This document shows, piece after piece, positions 21,901-33,196 of a stretch of DNA of 64,000 nucleotides (position 1 is its first letter; each line of letters starts with the position of its first letter). The notes under the pieces were generated by a model. The model searched no databases, was not told the origin of the DNA, and worked only from the letters and a program-made list of their open reading frames with translations. Source of the stretch: Blattamonas nauphoetae (lineage: Eukaryota; Preaxostyla; Oxymonadida); NCBI GenBank assembly GCA_033064195.1, contig JARBJD010000077.1:62001-126000 (forward strand), in the 5' to 3' direction. Position numbers and translations under genes: made by a program.

Positions 21901-23740
21901 AAGACAACACACCATCCCCGATTCCTTCACATTCCCCACTCCATCTGAACCCGTCCGAATTGAAGATGCCACAGCCAAACTAAACGACGATCGATCGAAA
22001 GCGATCATCGCTCTCGTCGGAGTCAAGCTGCAAGAAGGGTCGTGGATGATCACAATCCCCACCACTCCTCCACAGAAAGTTCCTGGACAACTTGGAGAAG
22101 ATGGTTCTCTAATCTTTTCTGTCAGTGCTGACTTTGCTGACCCAACACAACTTATTTTTGGATTGAAATACAAAATCGAAGCAGTGACACTCGATTCCAA
22201 CCCCGTTCTCGTCAACAACGATGTCTTCTTCACTGTTCCTCACGCTCCTCTTGTTTCATCGGCATTCATCTCGTTTGTTAACTTTCAAGATACGAGCTGC
22301 CAGATTTTGTTTGATGGAGCACATCTTCCTGTGTTGGGCGAGTACACAGTGACACTCAGTCCCTTCATCTCATTTCCCATCTCATTCACATCAACCTCGA
22401 AAGGGAAGTCACCAACACTCTCAATCGGCTCACCGAACAGCCTGCAATATTCGGAAACTTACAAAATCACATCAATCACAAAGACAAGCAACCCACTCGA
22501 AGTGATTCTCACTGATCCTTCCATTGTGATGGAGACTGGCCCGAAACCAACTTGGCTTTCCATCACTGTGGACGAGGGAGGCCACGATGAACCTGCAGAT
22601 TGTGGATCAGTTGAAGAGCCGTGTGGATCTGTCGCTTTGGGTTGGAGAGTAGGACAGGAAAAGTTGGATGGAAAGGGATTCCGCATTGATATCAAGAAAA
22701 AAGTTCGGTTCGGAGAGAGGATTTGGGTTGGATCGGAACAGCTTGCGATCAAATCAGCGAGCGGAAATCGATCTCGTCTGACCTGCGAAGACTCACTCAT
22801 CGAAAGTCCACTCTCCACAAAGGAAAGAAAGGGTATTGTGACGATTGGTGACGGATTAGTGTCTTTTACTGATTTGGTTCTTTCTTTGCCTGCCACCTCG
22901 AGCGAAGAGGTTGGAGGACATTTCGTTGTTTCTGGGAAAGGAAGCTTTCTGGTTGAATCGGTCCAGATTGTTTCAGAAGGAGGTGGGAGAGTGGGGATGG
23001 GAGTTGGATGGATGGAAGCGGGAGAGATGGACGTGAATGGAGTTGTTCTGGCCAATGCTTCGTTTGAAGTGACTTTGTTTGGAGCTCAAGGCGACAGAGA
23101 AGCAATTCTGTTTTGTGTCTCGAATTTGAATGTTCAGAACACAACCACATCCGACGCTCTCATCCACTTCTCCTCTCTCTCGCCCTCTTCCTCGTTCTCC
23201 CTTTCACACTCTTCATTCCTCACCACAATCCGCACAATCAACTCAGCTTCATCGCCGTCTTCAAATGTCAATCTCAGTTTGATTTCAATTTCAACAAGCC
23301 AAGATTCTGTTTCGGTTGATGATTGTGTATTTGAGAAGAGTGGAACATGCCTCACTTCATCGCCATCGACATTCATTGGAAACACACTCCACATCTCTCT
23401 CTCCTCGCCCTTTCCATCGACATCGTCGGTTGCGATCTCGTCGTGTCTGTTTGTTGATTGTTTAGGCTTGTCTGGATCAGGAGCTCTCCACATCTCAACA
23501 GGAACACACTCGGCACTGATTGTGCTCTCCAACAACTGGTTCGAAAACATTGTCTCTGGCGAGGAGTGGCCACTTCGAAAGGGCTCTTTTATTCGCACGA
23601 CCATGCAGGTCAGTTTAGAAATCCTTCACTTCTCGTTTTCGAAAAAGTTTGTTTTTCTCGCCAGTTCACAATTGTTTTGGACACCTGTTTCCTCAACGCT
23701 CTTGGATTGTTCATCTCTACTTCTTTTCTATCTGTGATGT
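18980..23740 (+). CDS. Large beta-helix surface protein gene with two frame breaks
   Basis: ATG at 18980 is followed by a signal-like hydrophobic start (MLSLVIYGTFVRVMPLLVSH). The N-terminal beta-helix region includes the conserved block LYGTACRDINDGGSVICQNS (near 19860). From about 20150 the reading continues in the next frame with about eight repeats of roughly 100 residues (a 'V...C.L....V.L.L.G..L..G.Y' pattern, perhaps Ig-like beta sandwiches), and near 21920 the frame changes again. The 'DCGSVEEPCGSV' signature is at about 22605, followed by more beta-helix. It ends near 23740 without a TM or kinase-like end. The two single-base shifts may be real decay or sequencing error. Relatives in this window carry a TM and pseudokinase, so this copy is probably truncated. 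Confidence 0.65.
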
Positions 23741-24476
23741 TCCGGAATAGTCAATTTCTGAGAACAATCTCGATCTACCCATGAAATAGAATTACCTGAA
23801 CGAGAAATCTTCGGAAAAGTGCTGTTACGTGAATAAAAAAAGTGATGTGAGAGAACGTTCGATCGGAGCGAGATATCCAAACAAATCCGACGAATCGAAC
23901 GAGAAATCCTAACGATCCAACCACACAACACAATCATCTGAAATGTTTTTTGCTGTTTTACAGAGACCAAAGAAAGTGTCTATGTGGATATCTGAGAATG
24001 ATAGATAAAGAAAGGCGAGATGATGATGGTAGAGATGGAGAAAGAGAAAAACGAGAACAAAGTGATGACGCCAAGAGTGGATTTGTTCAAAAAAATGAAC
24101 ACACTTCAGCCAGACCATAGACCACTGTGGCATGTCGGGATTGTGGGGGACATCTCATTTCGACGAGATAAACGAGAAGTGTTTCTGAGATGGCTAAAAC
24201 TCGAGAATGGGTAAAATAATCTGATCACAATGCATCGGGAAGGGACGCAAGGAATTGTTTGGAGAGAGGAAGGTTGACGATGTGACAATCAAAGACAGCC
24301 GCGTTGAGAATGACCAACCAAAATGAGAACTCCATTTCTGGGCGATTGGAGGCCATCGCTGAATCTGTTCATCTGCACCAGCAATCACAGCATTCCCAAC
24401 ATCCGAGGAGAGTCCGCAGAAATGAGAGGGAGTCATTCGAATGAGGCGGCTTCGACGCATCGTTTGAGATGCAATG
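23741..24476. other. Gap between convergent genes, no gene seen
   Basis: This 736-bp stretch lies between the 3' ends of the beta-helix gene (+) and an ARM-like gene (-). It is A/T-rich with only short open stretches in shadow frames. A possible GT-AG intron (gtcagttta...cgccag) near 23610-23665 could extend the upstream gene by about 40 residues, but I cannot confirm it. Confidence 0.5.
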
Positions 24477-25577
24477 TCACATCTCCGTCACATTCTCTCC
24501 CATCAATTGTAAGATTGAGCGACAATCTGTAACAACATAGTTCCGAAAAGTGCCGTCTTCCCCGTACAGCAGCATCTGGTCGAGTGTGTCTTCGAAGCCT
24601 TCCGAAAACAGAGCTTGCATCATCCTTTTTCGAGAATGGACCACTTCGCCGCCTTCTTTCTGCCATTCTTTGAGTGAATAGTCGATGTTGCGGAGTAAAG
24701 TGTGAAGGAAATCACGGTTTCCGAGAGATGAGATGCAGCTTGAGAATACGAGCACAATCGGAGATGCGAGAACAAACTCCAACATCGGACGATGAAACGG
24801 GCTAATTTGAAGGAATGTGTTCAATTCATCCATGAAGGAGCCAAATAGATGCCGATTGAGGATGTGCCGATTTGTAATCAGAAATGTCACAAATTGATAG
24901 GACGGAATAATGACCTTCTGAAAGATGATTTCACGATGGGAGTCTTTGTCAACAGCATCAGTGATGCGAAGCTTCTTGAGAAATGATGGATCGATGAGGT
25001 AGGTGAGGCTGGAGACGATTGCGATGAAGTTGTCGAATATCTCCTCATTTCCTGCGATGGGCAGTGTGTGAGGTTGAACAATCGTTAACACGTTAGTTAT
25101 GAGATCTGACTTCACATAAAGAAGTTTGACAGCTGGTACGGAGAAGCAGACAATTGTGTTCAGGAATGACAACGCTGCTTCAATCACTGTCGAGTGGGGA
25201 GATGTCAACAGAGTGAGGACACTCTCCACAAAGTCAGAAGGCGAGTCGGATGAAGAGGGAACGAGGCCAGTCACGAGTGTCGCAGTAAATTGTCGGTTGT
25301 ACCAGATCGGGGCGAGGTTTTTCAAAAAATGGACTGTTTTATCTTCAAGGGCATTGTTAAAGCGGTATCCTTCTTTCACAAGGGCAACAAGCGAACAATA
25401 AATGGTTGATTTATCCTCAAGTGATAATTCTGAAGTGGAATCGAAATTCAGGAAGGGATCACGTTCTGGGACGAATATCGCATCGATACTAGAGGTGGAA
25501 GAGGTAGAACTATTATGTGGAACCAATTGATGAATTGTTTCTTCTTGCATCATTAATGATAGTTCGATCTTCACCAT
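24477..25577 (-). CDS. ARM/HEAT-like helical protein of an oxymonad multigene family
   Basis: One uninterrupted 366-residue reading. After a Ser/Thr-rich start comes FLNFDSTSELSLEDKSTIYC, which corresponds position by position to the FLNWDEEKLESENKSAVVLR start of the gene at 59930. Helical repeats follow, with blocks such as VLTLLTSPHSTVIEAALSFL, VKSDLITNVL and FMDELNTFLQISPFHRPMLE. The pattern is that of an armadillo/HEAT-type scaffold; no catalytic motif is seen. Related copies lie at 31947-32915 and 59930-63111, and more distantly at 25680. The family is familiar to me as abundant in Blattamonas-like genomes, with unknown function. The frame stays open upstream of the ATG, so the start is the first ATG rather than proven. 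Confidence 0.8.
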   Translation of the reverse strand: MVKIELSLMMQEETIHQLVPHNSSTSSTSSIDAIFVPERDPFLNFDSTSELSLEDKSTIYCSLVALVKEGYRFNNALEDKTVHFLKNLAPIWYNRQFTATLVTGLVPSSSDSPSDFVESVLTLLTSPHSTVIEAALSFLNTIVCFSVPAVKLLYVKSDLITNVLTIVQPHTLPIAGNEEIFDNFIAIVSSLTYLIDPSFLKKLRITDAVDKDSHREIIFQKVIIPSYQFVTFLITNRHILNRHLFGSFMDELNTFLQISPFHRPMLEFVLASPIVLVFSSCISSLGNRDFLHTLLRNIDYSLKEWQKEGGEVVHSRKRMMQALFSEGFEDTLDQMLLYGEDGTFRNYVVTDCRSILQLMGENVTEM

Positions 25578-25679
25578 TGGTTTCGAAAACCATTTCTCTC
25601 CAACAATTCTCCTTCCAATGAAGTTCTGGAAACAAAAATTGGGAAAATAATAGCATGATGTGGAATTCTATCAAATGAC

Positions 25680-27698
25680 TCACCAGTAATACCAATCTTT
25701 TGACAGAGATCGATTGGCCAGTTCTTCAACATCAGCCAATCCTTCCTCCTCCATCTCTCGTTGGATCAACTTCCGTTCCCCAATCGTCAACTGACCATGA
25801 CAACCAAAATCCAGTATTTTGCTGATGTCTGCGAGCAGAGTGAATCTGGTTTTGAAATCCTCTTCCTGAGCCAGAATGCGAGGAATGGCTGCAATTCCGC
25901 CGACATCTTTCCAAAACGGAAGAGTGGTGGCTCTCTGTTTCACACATGACGGAATCGCTTGGATGAACGAAACCACTTTCCTGTTCAGCTTCGATTGGAC
26001 CCGACCATGAGAGCGAATAAGGCAGCGAAGATAATGTCGAAGGGAGGGTGTGTCAATGTGGCTGAGGTTGACCCCCTTTTTCGTGGACAGCTGATCGTCC
26101 AGAAATGACACGATCAATCCGTGGAATTCATGTTCATCAAAAGAAACGTTCAGGAACTCTCCATTTTCAACAAACTTGTTAAAAAATGGGAAGAGGGGTG
26201 ACTTGCCTTTTGTGGAGTTTCTGTTGCATCGTGAAAATGACTCCAAGAACCGAGCAACAATTGTCTTCGCTCTGTTGCTGTGCATGTTGATTAGTGGCTC
26301 GATGAGCGCGAAGAAGTCAGCAAGTGGTCTGTTAGAGTCTGGGAATACCATGTTGAACGAGGTGAGTAACGCCGAGTGCGAAGGCGAGCGGACGTCAACC
26401 AGAATCTGAATGATCGAGATAACAGCTTCGTTTCGAGTTGGGGACGGTGGGAGTTTGATGAGCGAACCAGCCCATGCCGCGACTTGTTGTAGAACACACT
26501 TTGTTTCAAGGATGTGTGTGGCAGAGAAGCACTTGTCTCCAAAGAGCGCCAGACACGAGAACGTTTTCGAAACAATGCTGCAATGGGCAGAGAGTGTCCC
26601 CACATTCGGTTCGTTCGTGTGGGCGAGGAGGGATTCAATCGCCTGCATGGATTCGGTGAGGAGAATCGAGCACTGGTCGAAGAATGTCTTGTTCAGCACC
26701 GTGCCATCTGACGTCACTGTGAACGGTGTTGTGTCGACATCAAGCCATCCCAAGGATGTGTTTCGAATTGTGTGTAGATTCCTATATATGGCCGAAAGAG
26801 TAGTAATTCTTGTTTCGAGTGACTGCGCTCCCAAAATGGTGCATAAGAACGATGTAATGGCGCGAAATTGATTCGGAGTTCTGGAATAGTTGCATTGTCT
26901 GTTTCCAGCAACTTTCACAATCTTTCGAACCAGCGGTTCGAGATTGTCAAACGATCGACAAAGATGCATAGAGCCAGGAATAATCCTCATTGGACCATTC
27001 GACTGGACAAAAGGAACAATTGTTCGCATAAAGTGGCTCGGCAGATTCATAAATAGGAAGTCACTTGTCGGTTCTTTCACGTGTTCTGAGAGCGAACACC
27101 AGACATCCCAGAGCTGTTTAAACTCAGAAGAAAGGAAAAGAAGACTTTCAAACATCTCTCAAGAGATGTATTGGAAGGTAGTGATTGAGAGAGAAGATCA
27201 TCGAAGAGGGTGGACGGTCGGAGAGATGATTGAAGGCGAGGACAAAGCTCAACTGCAACACAAATATCAGAATTATCAACTTCACACCACATAGAGTCTT
27301 CAGGAACGAAATTGCAGCATTCTGCGACGATAACTGAGAGAAAAAACAAACGAAAACATCTTCTGTCTCACTCTCACGAATGAGGTTTCCACACACGTTC
27401 AAAATATCCAAATCAATTAATTGTATCAGAATAGATGGGTCTGAAAAAATTGAAGAAGGATCGTGGTTCAGACATTTCAGTGACGTCCGAAGAATCGCTA
27501 ATGAATTGGTCTTTTCTGAATCGGTTCCATGTGATAAAATCTCAAAAAACTCTTCCAATCGATCATCAATGTTCGCTGAATAGACAAGAATTTATGATAA
27601 AGGCGCAGAATACCCTCTTTGAAGAGTGGATTGAATTGAGCTAAGTCTGTTGATACAGCTCCTTGTGTGTGTTCTACATAAAACCGTGGATGTGTCAT
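25680..27698 (-). CDS. ARM/HEAT-like helical protein, three exons
   Basis: A first exon from ATG at 27698 (MTHPRFYVEHTQGAV) ends at an intron with donor GTATTC and acceptor TATTCAG (27576-27613), which joins in frame to ANIDDRLEEFFEIL. A second intron with donor GTGTGAAG starts at 27287. Its acceptor is uncertain: TTGCAG at 27253 leaves a one-base frame problem near 27160, and a site near 27164 keeps the frame but is less typical. The remaining 491 residues (to 25680) are all helical with ARM-like periodicity. They end in LIQREMEEEGLADVEEL, the same kind of end as ILAHVREEGVADSVEQQL in the gene at 31947. Function unknown. Its 3' end lies about 100 bp upstream of the ATG of the next minus-strand gene (25577). 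Confidence 0.7.
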
Positions 27699-27986
27699 CA
27701 CAATTTAATGATCCTCACAAGATCAAAGCAGTCAAGAGACTTTCGACAAAAGATTTAAACAAGATTAAGGGAACGTCCTTCAAACTCAGACGTCGGACAA
27801 CGGCATATCATGACATGTCATCTGCACTGAAGATACAACTATTTTCGAAAGAATTTTCAAGGAGATCAATGAAAAGCAAAACAAGGAGCAAGTTGGAAGA
27901 AAGAGGAAGTAATCCTCCGAACTGCGAGTAAGGTTGAGATGAGAAGGGAATGAAACAGATTGGGATGATGAAGAGAAGGATGACAG

Positions 27987-28757
27987 TCACCATCGCTGTT
28001 CGACCATATCTTCCGAGATCGGAGTTGGCTGTGAGAGGCGAGAAATGTTGTCAATTCTGATCGATGATCCAGCAGCGCACGTTGAAAACTGGAAAAGAGA
28101 ACAATGAGAGGAGAAAGAATCACACTCCAATCCGAATTGATGAAGGGATTCCTGACATGAAGTATCTTCCGGCCTCCCCATTCACTTTGAATTGCACAGT
28201 TCGAGGTGTCGAGTCCATGTCAACCTCCATCCGAACACAATCTCCCTCGTTCACAACATTGAAGCAACTTTCATTTGCACGTGATGATGGAATATTGAAT
28301 TGGAGAGAACCATTCGTGTGGAGGCCGAGGGAGTCTGAAATGTTGAAGAGAACGAAAACCACACTTTCGATATTGTATCCAAGTGCTGTGTCAATGTCAG
28401 GCACTCCAAAGGCAGAATCCATCAAACCAAACCGGAGACTGAAAGCTGGAAAGGAAATCATGAGGAGTAGTGGAGCACACCGAGCTTGTTGAGAATCGTG
28501 ATTGTGACAGACACAACTCCACACGTGAACGGATCAGAAAGAAGGACAGAGCTCCAAACCCAATATCCACCGACAGATCGACCATGTGTCGTTCTGCTTA
28601 AAACCGTGCCGTTGACAGAAAAATGAGACGGATCTGTGAAATCCAAAGGTGGAAGTGTTTGGAGAAGAGTTGGAGCTTTATAAAGCGGAATCGACACAAC
28701 AGAGCGATTGGAGGTTTCTCCATGCCCATCTATTGAATCTATATCCTCCACAATCAT
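27987..28757 (-). CDS. SPRY/B30.2-like domain protein, three exons
   Basis: Two introns restore one frame: 28446-28480 (donor GTGTGCTCC, acceptor TTTCCAG) and 28089-28125 (donor GTGTGATTC, acceptor TTTTCCAG). The joined protein reads DPSHFSVNGTVLSRT, ...ILNKLAFSLRFGLMDSAF, GDCVRMEVDMDSTPRTVQ, SSIRIGFSTCAAGSSIRIDN and ends SQPTPISEDMVEQRW before a TGA at 27987. The succession 'FGLMDS / GDxVxMExD / VxFxVNGE / PSSIRIG' matches SPRY-type beta-sandwich domains, which bind protein partners. In related genomes I recall this domain joined to kinase-like domains; none is present here. The start is uncertain: an acceptor-like CCAG sits just upstream of the first ATG, so an earlier exon is possible. Confidence 0.75.
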
Positions 28758-28760
28758 CAC

Positions 28761-29151
28761 ATCTCTGGATCACACCCTTGATTTGAAATCTCTGGAGAGA
28801 CGTCACGACACGCGTTAGATCTCCAAAACAAGCATAAAACATGTAGTGCATGTGAATAATCAACAACAATGATGAAAACGAGATAGGAAAAGAATGATCT
28901 TTGATCAATTGGCCCACACTTTAAAATGATCATGAAATCGGGTTTTCAGTCGAGTGAAGTCTCTCAAATTTGACTAGAAACTGCTCGTATCTACTATACG
29001 TACACATGTAAGCCCGAGAAAACGACGATCCATTGTTCGTGACAGTTGTCAAGAAGTGGCTCGTTCCGCCCGGGAGACGAGAGAGCAAAAGAAAACCCCA
29101 AGATATCATAGACAACGAAAATGAAATGAAATAGTGAGGAGACAAGATTTA
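28761..29151. other. Intergenic stretch, nothing recognised
   Basis: About 390 bp between the SPRY-like gene and the secreted beta-helix gene, both on the minus strand. Open stretches are short and have no family character. It should hold the SPRY gene promoter, but no element is recognisable. Confidence 0.5.
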
Positions 29152-30402
29152 TCAGGTGTTAGTCCAGTCGTATCCCTTTCTTGTTGTAGCATCATACACA
29201 CGAGCTGACACACTTCGACTTTGACATTTGGTGAAGTTGGATTCTGTTAATCTTGTTCCCATTTCTTCAAAATAGAGATCTGACCCGAGTTGGGCTCGAT
29301 TTGCGAAAATGTCGTTCACAAACGAAAACGACGCGTGTGGATCACTGCTGAGTTTTCGAGCGCTAATCGCACCTCCAAAGCTCGCCACATTGCTTGCAAA
29401 CGACGTTTGGTTGATTGATAGTTGTTCCACTGTGCCGTTGACCCAAATCGACCCTCCATACGCCAAGGCCGTGTTGTTTCTAAATTTCGTCCCATTTATC
29501 CAGATATTCGCGCTGTCTGGAATATATAGGGCCGAGCCGTTGGGATATTGTTGCGAAGTGTAGCATCCAGTGAACGATGAATCCGAAATCGAAACGTTGG
29601 TCGTTCGGTTGAAGTTCATCCACGAATGGATCACTGCATTGCTGCAGTTGGTCACATTCACGTTGTTGATGAAGCATTCCTTACTCTGCACGCCATAGAA
29701 CAGACCTCCAGAGAGTGGCGCGTGGCATGTGTTGAATGTCACGTTTTGGAACGTAGCTGTGGCCAATGTGAACGGAAGACCCAAATATGGTGCCTTTGTC
29801 GAATCTGTTAGCACACGGTGGAAGATGCAGTCGATCACGGTGACATGGGAGGCGGTGTAACCGACAGCGAATGGACTGTTGTTGAGGAGTATAAGATCAG
29901 AGACGATACATTGTTCAACTGTCACATTGTGGCTGATAGGCTGCTGTTCTGTGTAGCGGTACATGACCAGAGGACTGCCGAATCTGGTTCCATTCATGAA
30001 TGTGTTGTTGAAGATATACACAGTGGATTTGTCTGCAAATATCAGAGAATACGGTTTGGTGGTGTACGCATGAATGACATTCACCAGTTCCACTGTCGAG
30101 TCTTGATAAGCGTGAATAAGAGACTGGCTGAGAGGGGCGATAAGACTGAGGTTGGTGAGTCGAAGCTTTAAGTGAGCAATATTGAACAAATAGTCGTATC
30201 TGTCATAAGATTTTAGTAATGCGACATCTCGGTCAGTTTTAGAATGAATCTCTAAGCTTGTTCGGCGTGGAGAGATGTTGGATCCGTAGTAGTTTGCTGT
30301 GGTGAGTGATAGTGCCGGAACATCAGCAGGGAGGGCATCAATGAGTGAATTTAGGAAGATGTCGACAGAGAGACACAGGGGTATCAAGTGAATGAATAAC
30401 AT
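29152..30402 (-). CDS. Small secreted beta-helix protein (Pmp-like repeats)
   Basis: A single exon of about 416 residues. The start chosen is the ATG at 30402, which gives a good signal peptide (MLFIHLIPLCLSVDIFLNS); the upstream in-frame codon is GTG. The mature part has many N-x-S/T sequons and right-handed beta-helix periodicity. Two units resemble the 'F-x-x-N-x-A...G-G-x-I/L' motif of polymorphic outer membrane-type repeats (FRNNTALAYGGSIWVNG and FASNVASFGGAISARKL). It has no transmembrane helix near its end, so it is probably secreted or wall-attached. Unlike the other beta-helix genes here it is short, intact and free of insertions. Confidence 0.75.
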   Translation of the reverse strand: MLFIHLIPLCLSVDIFLNSLIDALPADVPALSLTTANYYGSNISPRRTSLEIHSKTDRDVALLKSYDRYDYLFNIAHLKLRLTNLSLIAPLSQSLIHAYQDSTVELVNVIHAYTTKPYSLIFADKSTVYIFNNTFMNGTRFGSPLVMYRYTEQQPISHNVTVEQCIVSDLILLNNSPFAVGYTASHVTVIDCIFHRVLTDSTKAPYLGLPFTLATATFQNVTFNTCHAPLSGGLFYGVQSKECFINNVNVTNCSNAVIHSWMNFNRTTNVSISDSSFTGCYTSQQYPNGSALYIPDSANIWINGTKFRNNTALAYGGSIWVNGTVEQLSINQTSFASNVASFGGAISARKLSSDPHASFSFVNDIFANRAQLGSDLYFEEMGTRLTESNFTKCQSRSVSARVYDATTRKGYDWTNT

Positions 30403-30596
30403 GATGAAATCAGAGATCCAGCCAAAATTCACATCATGCTTCTCTGGTTTTGTATCTTTGAGCTTTCCAAAGAAAAAACGACAAATTGAGGGGGTATATA
30501 GTTGGAACGAGTACGAATAATGAACAGAACTGATTAAACAAATCGCTCAAAGGCAAGTCAAGAGATGACCGCCCCAATAGTGGAACTTAATACAAT

Positions 30597-31364
30597 TTAC
30601 GCATTCATCTTTTTCAACATCATAGCCATGTTCTCTCCGAGTGTTTTCATCACCATTTTGCCTTCTTCATCGTTCTGGACTTCGCCGGGAGCGAATCCGA
30701 TTCCGTCGTTCCTGAAATTGGCAGATAAGGGTCATATGATGAACGGGGAAATACAGAGCATACCAATAGCGAGAGGACACAACATGAATTTCTTGGATTG
30801 TATAGAAGTGGTTGATCTGCGAATTTAGATTCATGAGAATGATGTCAATGTGAAAGAGAGATAACAAACGGCGTTGAAGACATTTGTTGCACCACCACGG
30901 CGGACCGCTGCAATTGCTGCTCCGAGCTTGTGTCGAAGCGGCCATCCGTTCTTCGAGGCCATCCAACCAATTCGGTCGATCAAAGACTTGATTTCGACTG
31001 ACACATTCGCATAGTGAGTGGGCGAAGCAATAATGATTCCATCAGCTTCAACCATTTTTGCGTACCATTCGTTGATTGGATCGCCTTCAGTCGCTCTGAT
31101 GCATCTTCCTTTGTCTTTGCATCCACTGCAACCGCGGCAGCCGGTCACGTGTCGGGCTAAGAAAATGAGTCAGGAGAAATATAGTCAAACCGTTTAAGGT
31201 CTGAATAATCTCGCATTCAACTCCAGCTTCGCGAAGTGGAGCCAAAACCATATCGATGAGTTGGGCGGTGTTTCCGTGAATTTTGGCACTGAAAAAATGA
31301 AGGGAATGTGAAAAAAGTACCTTCCATTAAATGCGACAACTTTGAGAGGTTTTGGGTCTGACAT
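30597..31364 (-). CDS. Iron-sulfur flavoprotein / NAD(P)H-dependent FMN reductase family, five exons
   Basis: Four GT-AG introns can be placed (31289-31320, 31157-31190, 30817-30869, 30712-30763; 32-53 bp). The spliced frame starts MSDPKPLKVVAFNGS and ends MLKKMNA before TAA at 30597, about 190 residues. The flavodoxin-fold phosphate loop is NGSAKIHGNTAQL. A cysteine motif GCRGCSGCKDKGRC resembles the C-x2-C-x2-C cluster of Isf-type flavoproteins. SPTHYANVSVEIKSLIDR and RRGGATNVFNAINHF are also typical of the family. These proteins pass electrons between ferredoxin or NAD(P)H and acceptors in anaerobes, usually cytosolic. It is a bacterial-type gene, probably acquired laterally and then fitted with introns; that origin is inference. 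Confidence 0.9.
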
Positions 31365-31946
31365 TGTTTGTTGTGTTTAGATCTAGCCCTTTGATGGATC
31401 TATTCCCTTAAAAGTGCGTATTAAACTTAGAAACAGAAAGATCTCATCATCGGTGTTCTCCTCAGCGAAGTTTGGAATTCTTTCTGTGTTTCTCAACAAC
31501 TGACCCAACAATTTGAAGAACTCCTTGACTCCTGCCTCTTTTTAGGCACCTTTCGCCGCCCTGTGACAGACATGGCCGGCTCTGTGACAAGCTCCTTTTG
31601 GACAATTATATGGCTCTCACAGACTAGTCTGAAATCTGAGATTCTCAACCAGAATAGCCGTACGGTATTGTGTTGCTCTATGAATCTGTCGCATCAATCC
31701 TCAGAAAAGTCGTTAATCAACTTCTTGAGCGCAAACTCCATGTTTTGTCGTCAAGAATAGAATCTCATTTCAGGTGTGGGACAATCAGAAAGACAAAACA
31801 GTCGTCAACAAGATCTACCCCTATCTTTTTCTTGTCACTTGAAAGTTCAACGATACCTTTGCGCGCCTAACCCTCTTACTAGTCCACAAAAGATCTCTCC
31901 TCTAAAATCATATACTACCACATTTAACCCTTGGACAACTCGTATC
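31365..31946. other. Region between divergent genes, unresolved
   Basis: About 580 bp separate the flavoprotein start (-) from the ARM-like start (+), so both promoters should lie here. A short open stretch at 31563-31760 has no recognisable character. An acceptor-like TTTCAG at about 31770 precedes the downstream frame, so an earlier exon of the ARM-like gene is possible. Confidence 0.5.
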
Positions 31947-32915
31947 ATGCCAAAAACTACTGAGGAACTTTCATCGTCATTTCTGTCTCTCGTGGATTCG
32001 ATTAAACTTCAAAATGCACACTCTGAAACCTACAAATCCCTTCTGGCACTTCTACGAGAAATCACACCTGGATATGGATCAACGACAACACATCATCTCT
32101 TCTTCAGACTCATCCCGAATCCCGAAATGGACGCCCGAGGCTTCACTGACGCCATGTTGACTCTTATCCAGTCGCCGAACGAGGACCTTGTTGTTTCAGC
32201 ACTTGGTCTTATTCGAGACGCCCTGGCTCATTCGAACATCTATGAAAGGATTGCCTTCATGAAATCTGGCTTCTTCTCGCGTCTTTCACCGTCATTTCAG
32301 CAGCGAGATGTTCATCTCTCTCCATATTGTGGCCTTTATTTCATTCACATTGTCACAATCTGTCTGAACCAAGCCCTACCATCCACCATCTACTGGCAAC
32401 CCGGTCCGGCCAGGTTCATCGACCAACCGATCCACCGCATCTTATTCCAGAATGTGATCAGACACCTCACCCCATTTTTCACCTTCCTCTGCTCGAACTA
32501 TCTGCGGATGTTGCACCAACCACAATCAACCTTTCTTCTGGCCCCCTTCACTGTCCTCGTGATAATAGCGTCATTCTCCGAAGATACCACACAATTTTTG
32601 TGCCAGTCTCCATGTTTTGTATCCATTACAGCTTATCTAGCAGAAATTGAAGATCAGTCCAATATTTTGGAGTTTCTTGAAGGAATTCGGAAATCGCAGA
32701 CAGTTTTGGAGCAGCACGTTGACAAAGCAGTCCAGATGCGTCGAAAGCGCATCTTAGCGCATGTGAGAGAAGAAGGAGTGGCCGACTCAGTTGAACAGCA
32801 ATTGCATCGAAATGCGGCTGGTTTGGTTTCCTCCGGTGTCTGGGGACATGCGGTACGTGTGCTATCTGCGATGGGAGGAGGACAAACCGAACCACTGATC
32901 GAAGAGGTTGATTGA
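31947..32915 (+). CDS. ARM/HEAT-like helical protein
   Basis: Uninterrupted reading of about 322 residues from the ATG at 31947 (MPKTTEELSSSFLSLVDSI); the frame is open upstream to 31776 but that part is less protein-like. Helical repeats include AMLTLIQSPNEDLVVSALGL, FFTFLCSNYLRML and the terminal MRRKRILAHVREEGVADSVE. Length and repeat order match the gene at 24477. No catalytic or membrane features. Function unknown. Confidence 0.8.
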   Translation: MPKTTEELSSSFLSLVDSIKLQNAHSETYKSLLALLREITPGYGSTTTHHLFFRLIPNPEMDARGFTDAMLTLIQSPNEDLVVSALGLIRDALAHSNIYERIAFMKSGFFSRLSPSFQQRDVHLSPYCGLYFIHIVTICLNQALPSTIYWQPGPARFIDQPIHRILFQNVIRHLTPFFTFLCSNYLRMLHQPQSTFLLAPFTVLVIIASFSEDTTQFLCQSPCFVSITAYLAEIEDQSNILEFLEGIRKSQTVLEQHVDKAVQMRRKRILAHVREEGVADSVEQQLHRNAAGLVSSGVWGHAVRVLSAMGGGQTEPLIEEVD

Positions 32916-33196
32916 CGCAATACCAAAGGAATTCGAGATTAAGAACTGTTCTCTACACTGTGTCGGGTTTTGTTCGATTGTTGTCCCTGTTTCTTTCGTT
33001 TTTTTGAGTGTTTTGGTGTTTTTATTGTTGTCATTTTAACCATTCGCCCTTCACACTTTTCTTTCTTCAAATTGCCGCTTTCCTGAAATATTCCTGATTG
33101 GCTCATTGCAATCTGACGAATAATCAAGACTGATCCCCAGTCCTTTGATGAGAGTAATCCCCAGAAAGATTTTATGGGCCACTTTTCTTTATCAAC

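Noticed and set aside
20100-21930. Introns explaining the two frame changes in the 18980 gene
   Set aside because: No GT-AG pair of suitable phase restores the frame; single-base indels (decay or sequencing error) fit better.
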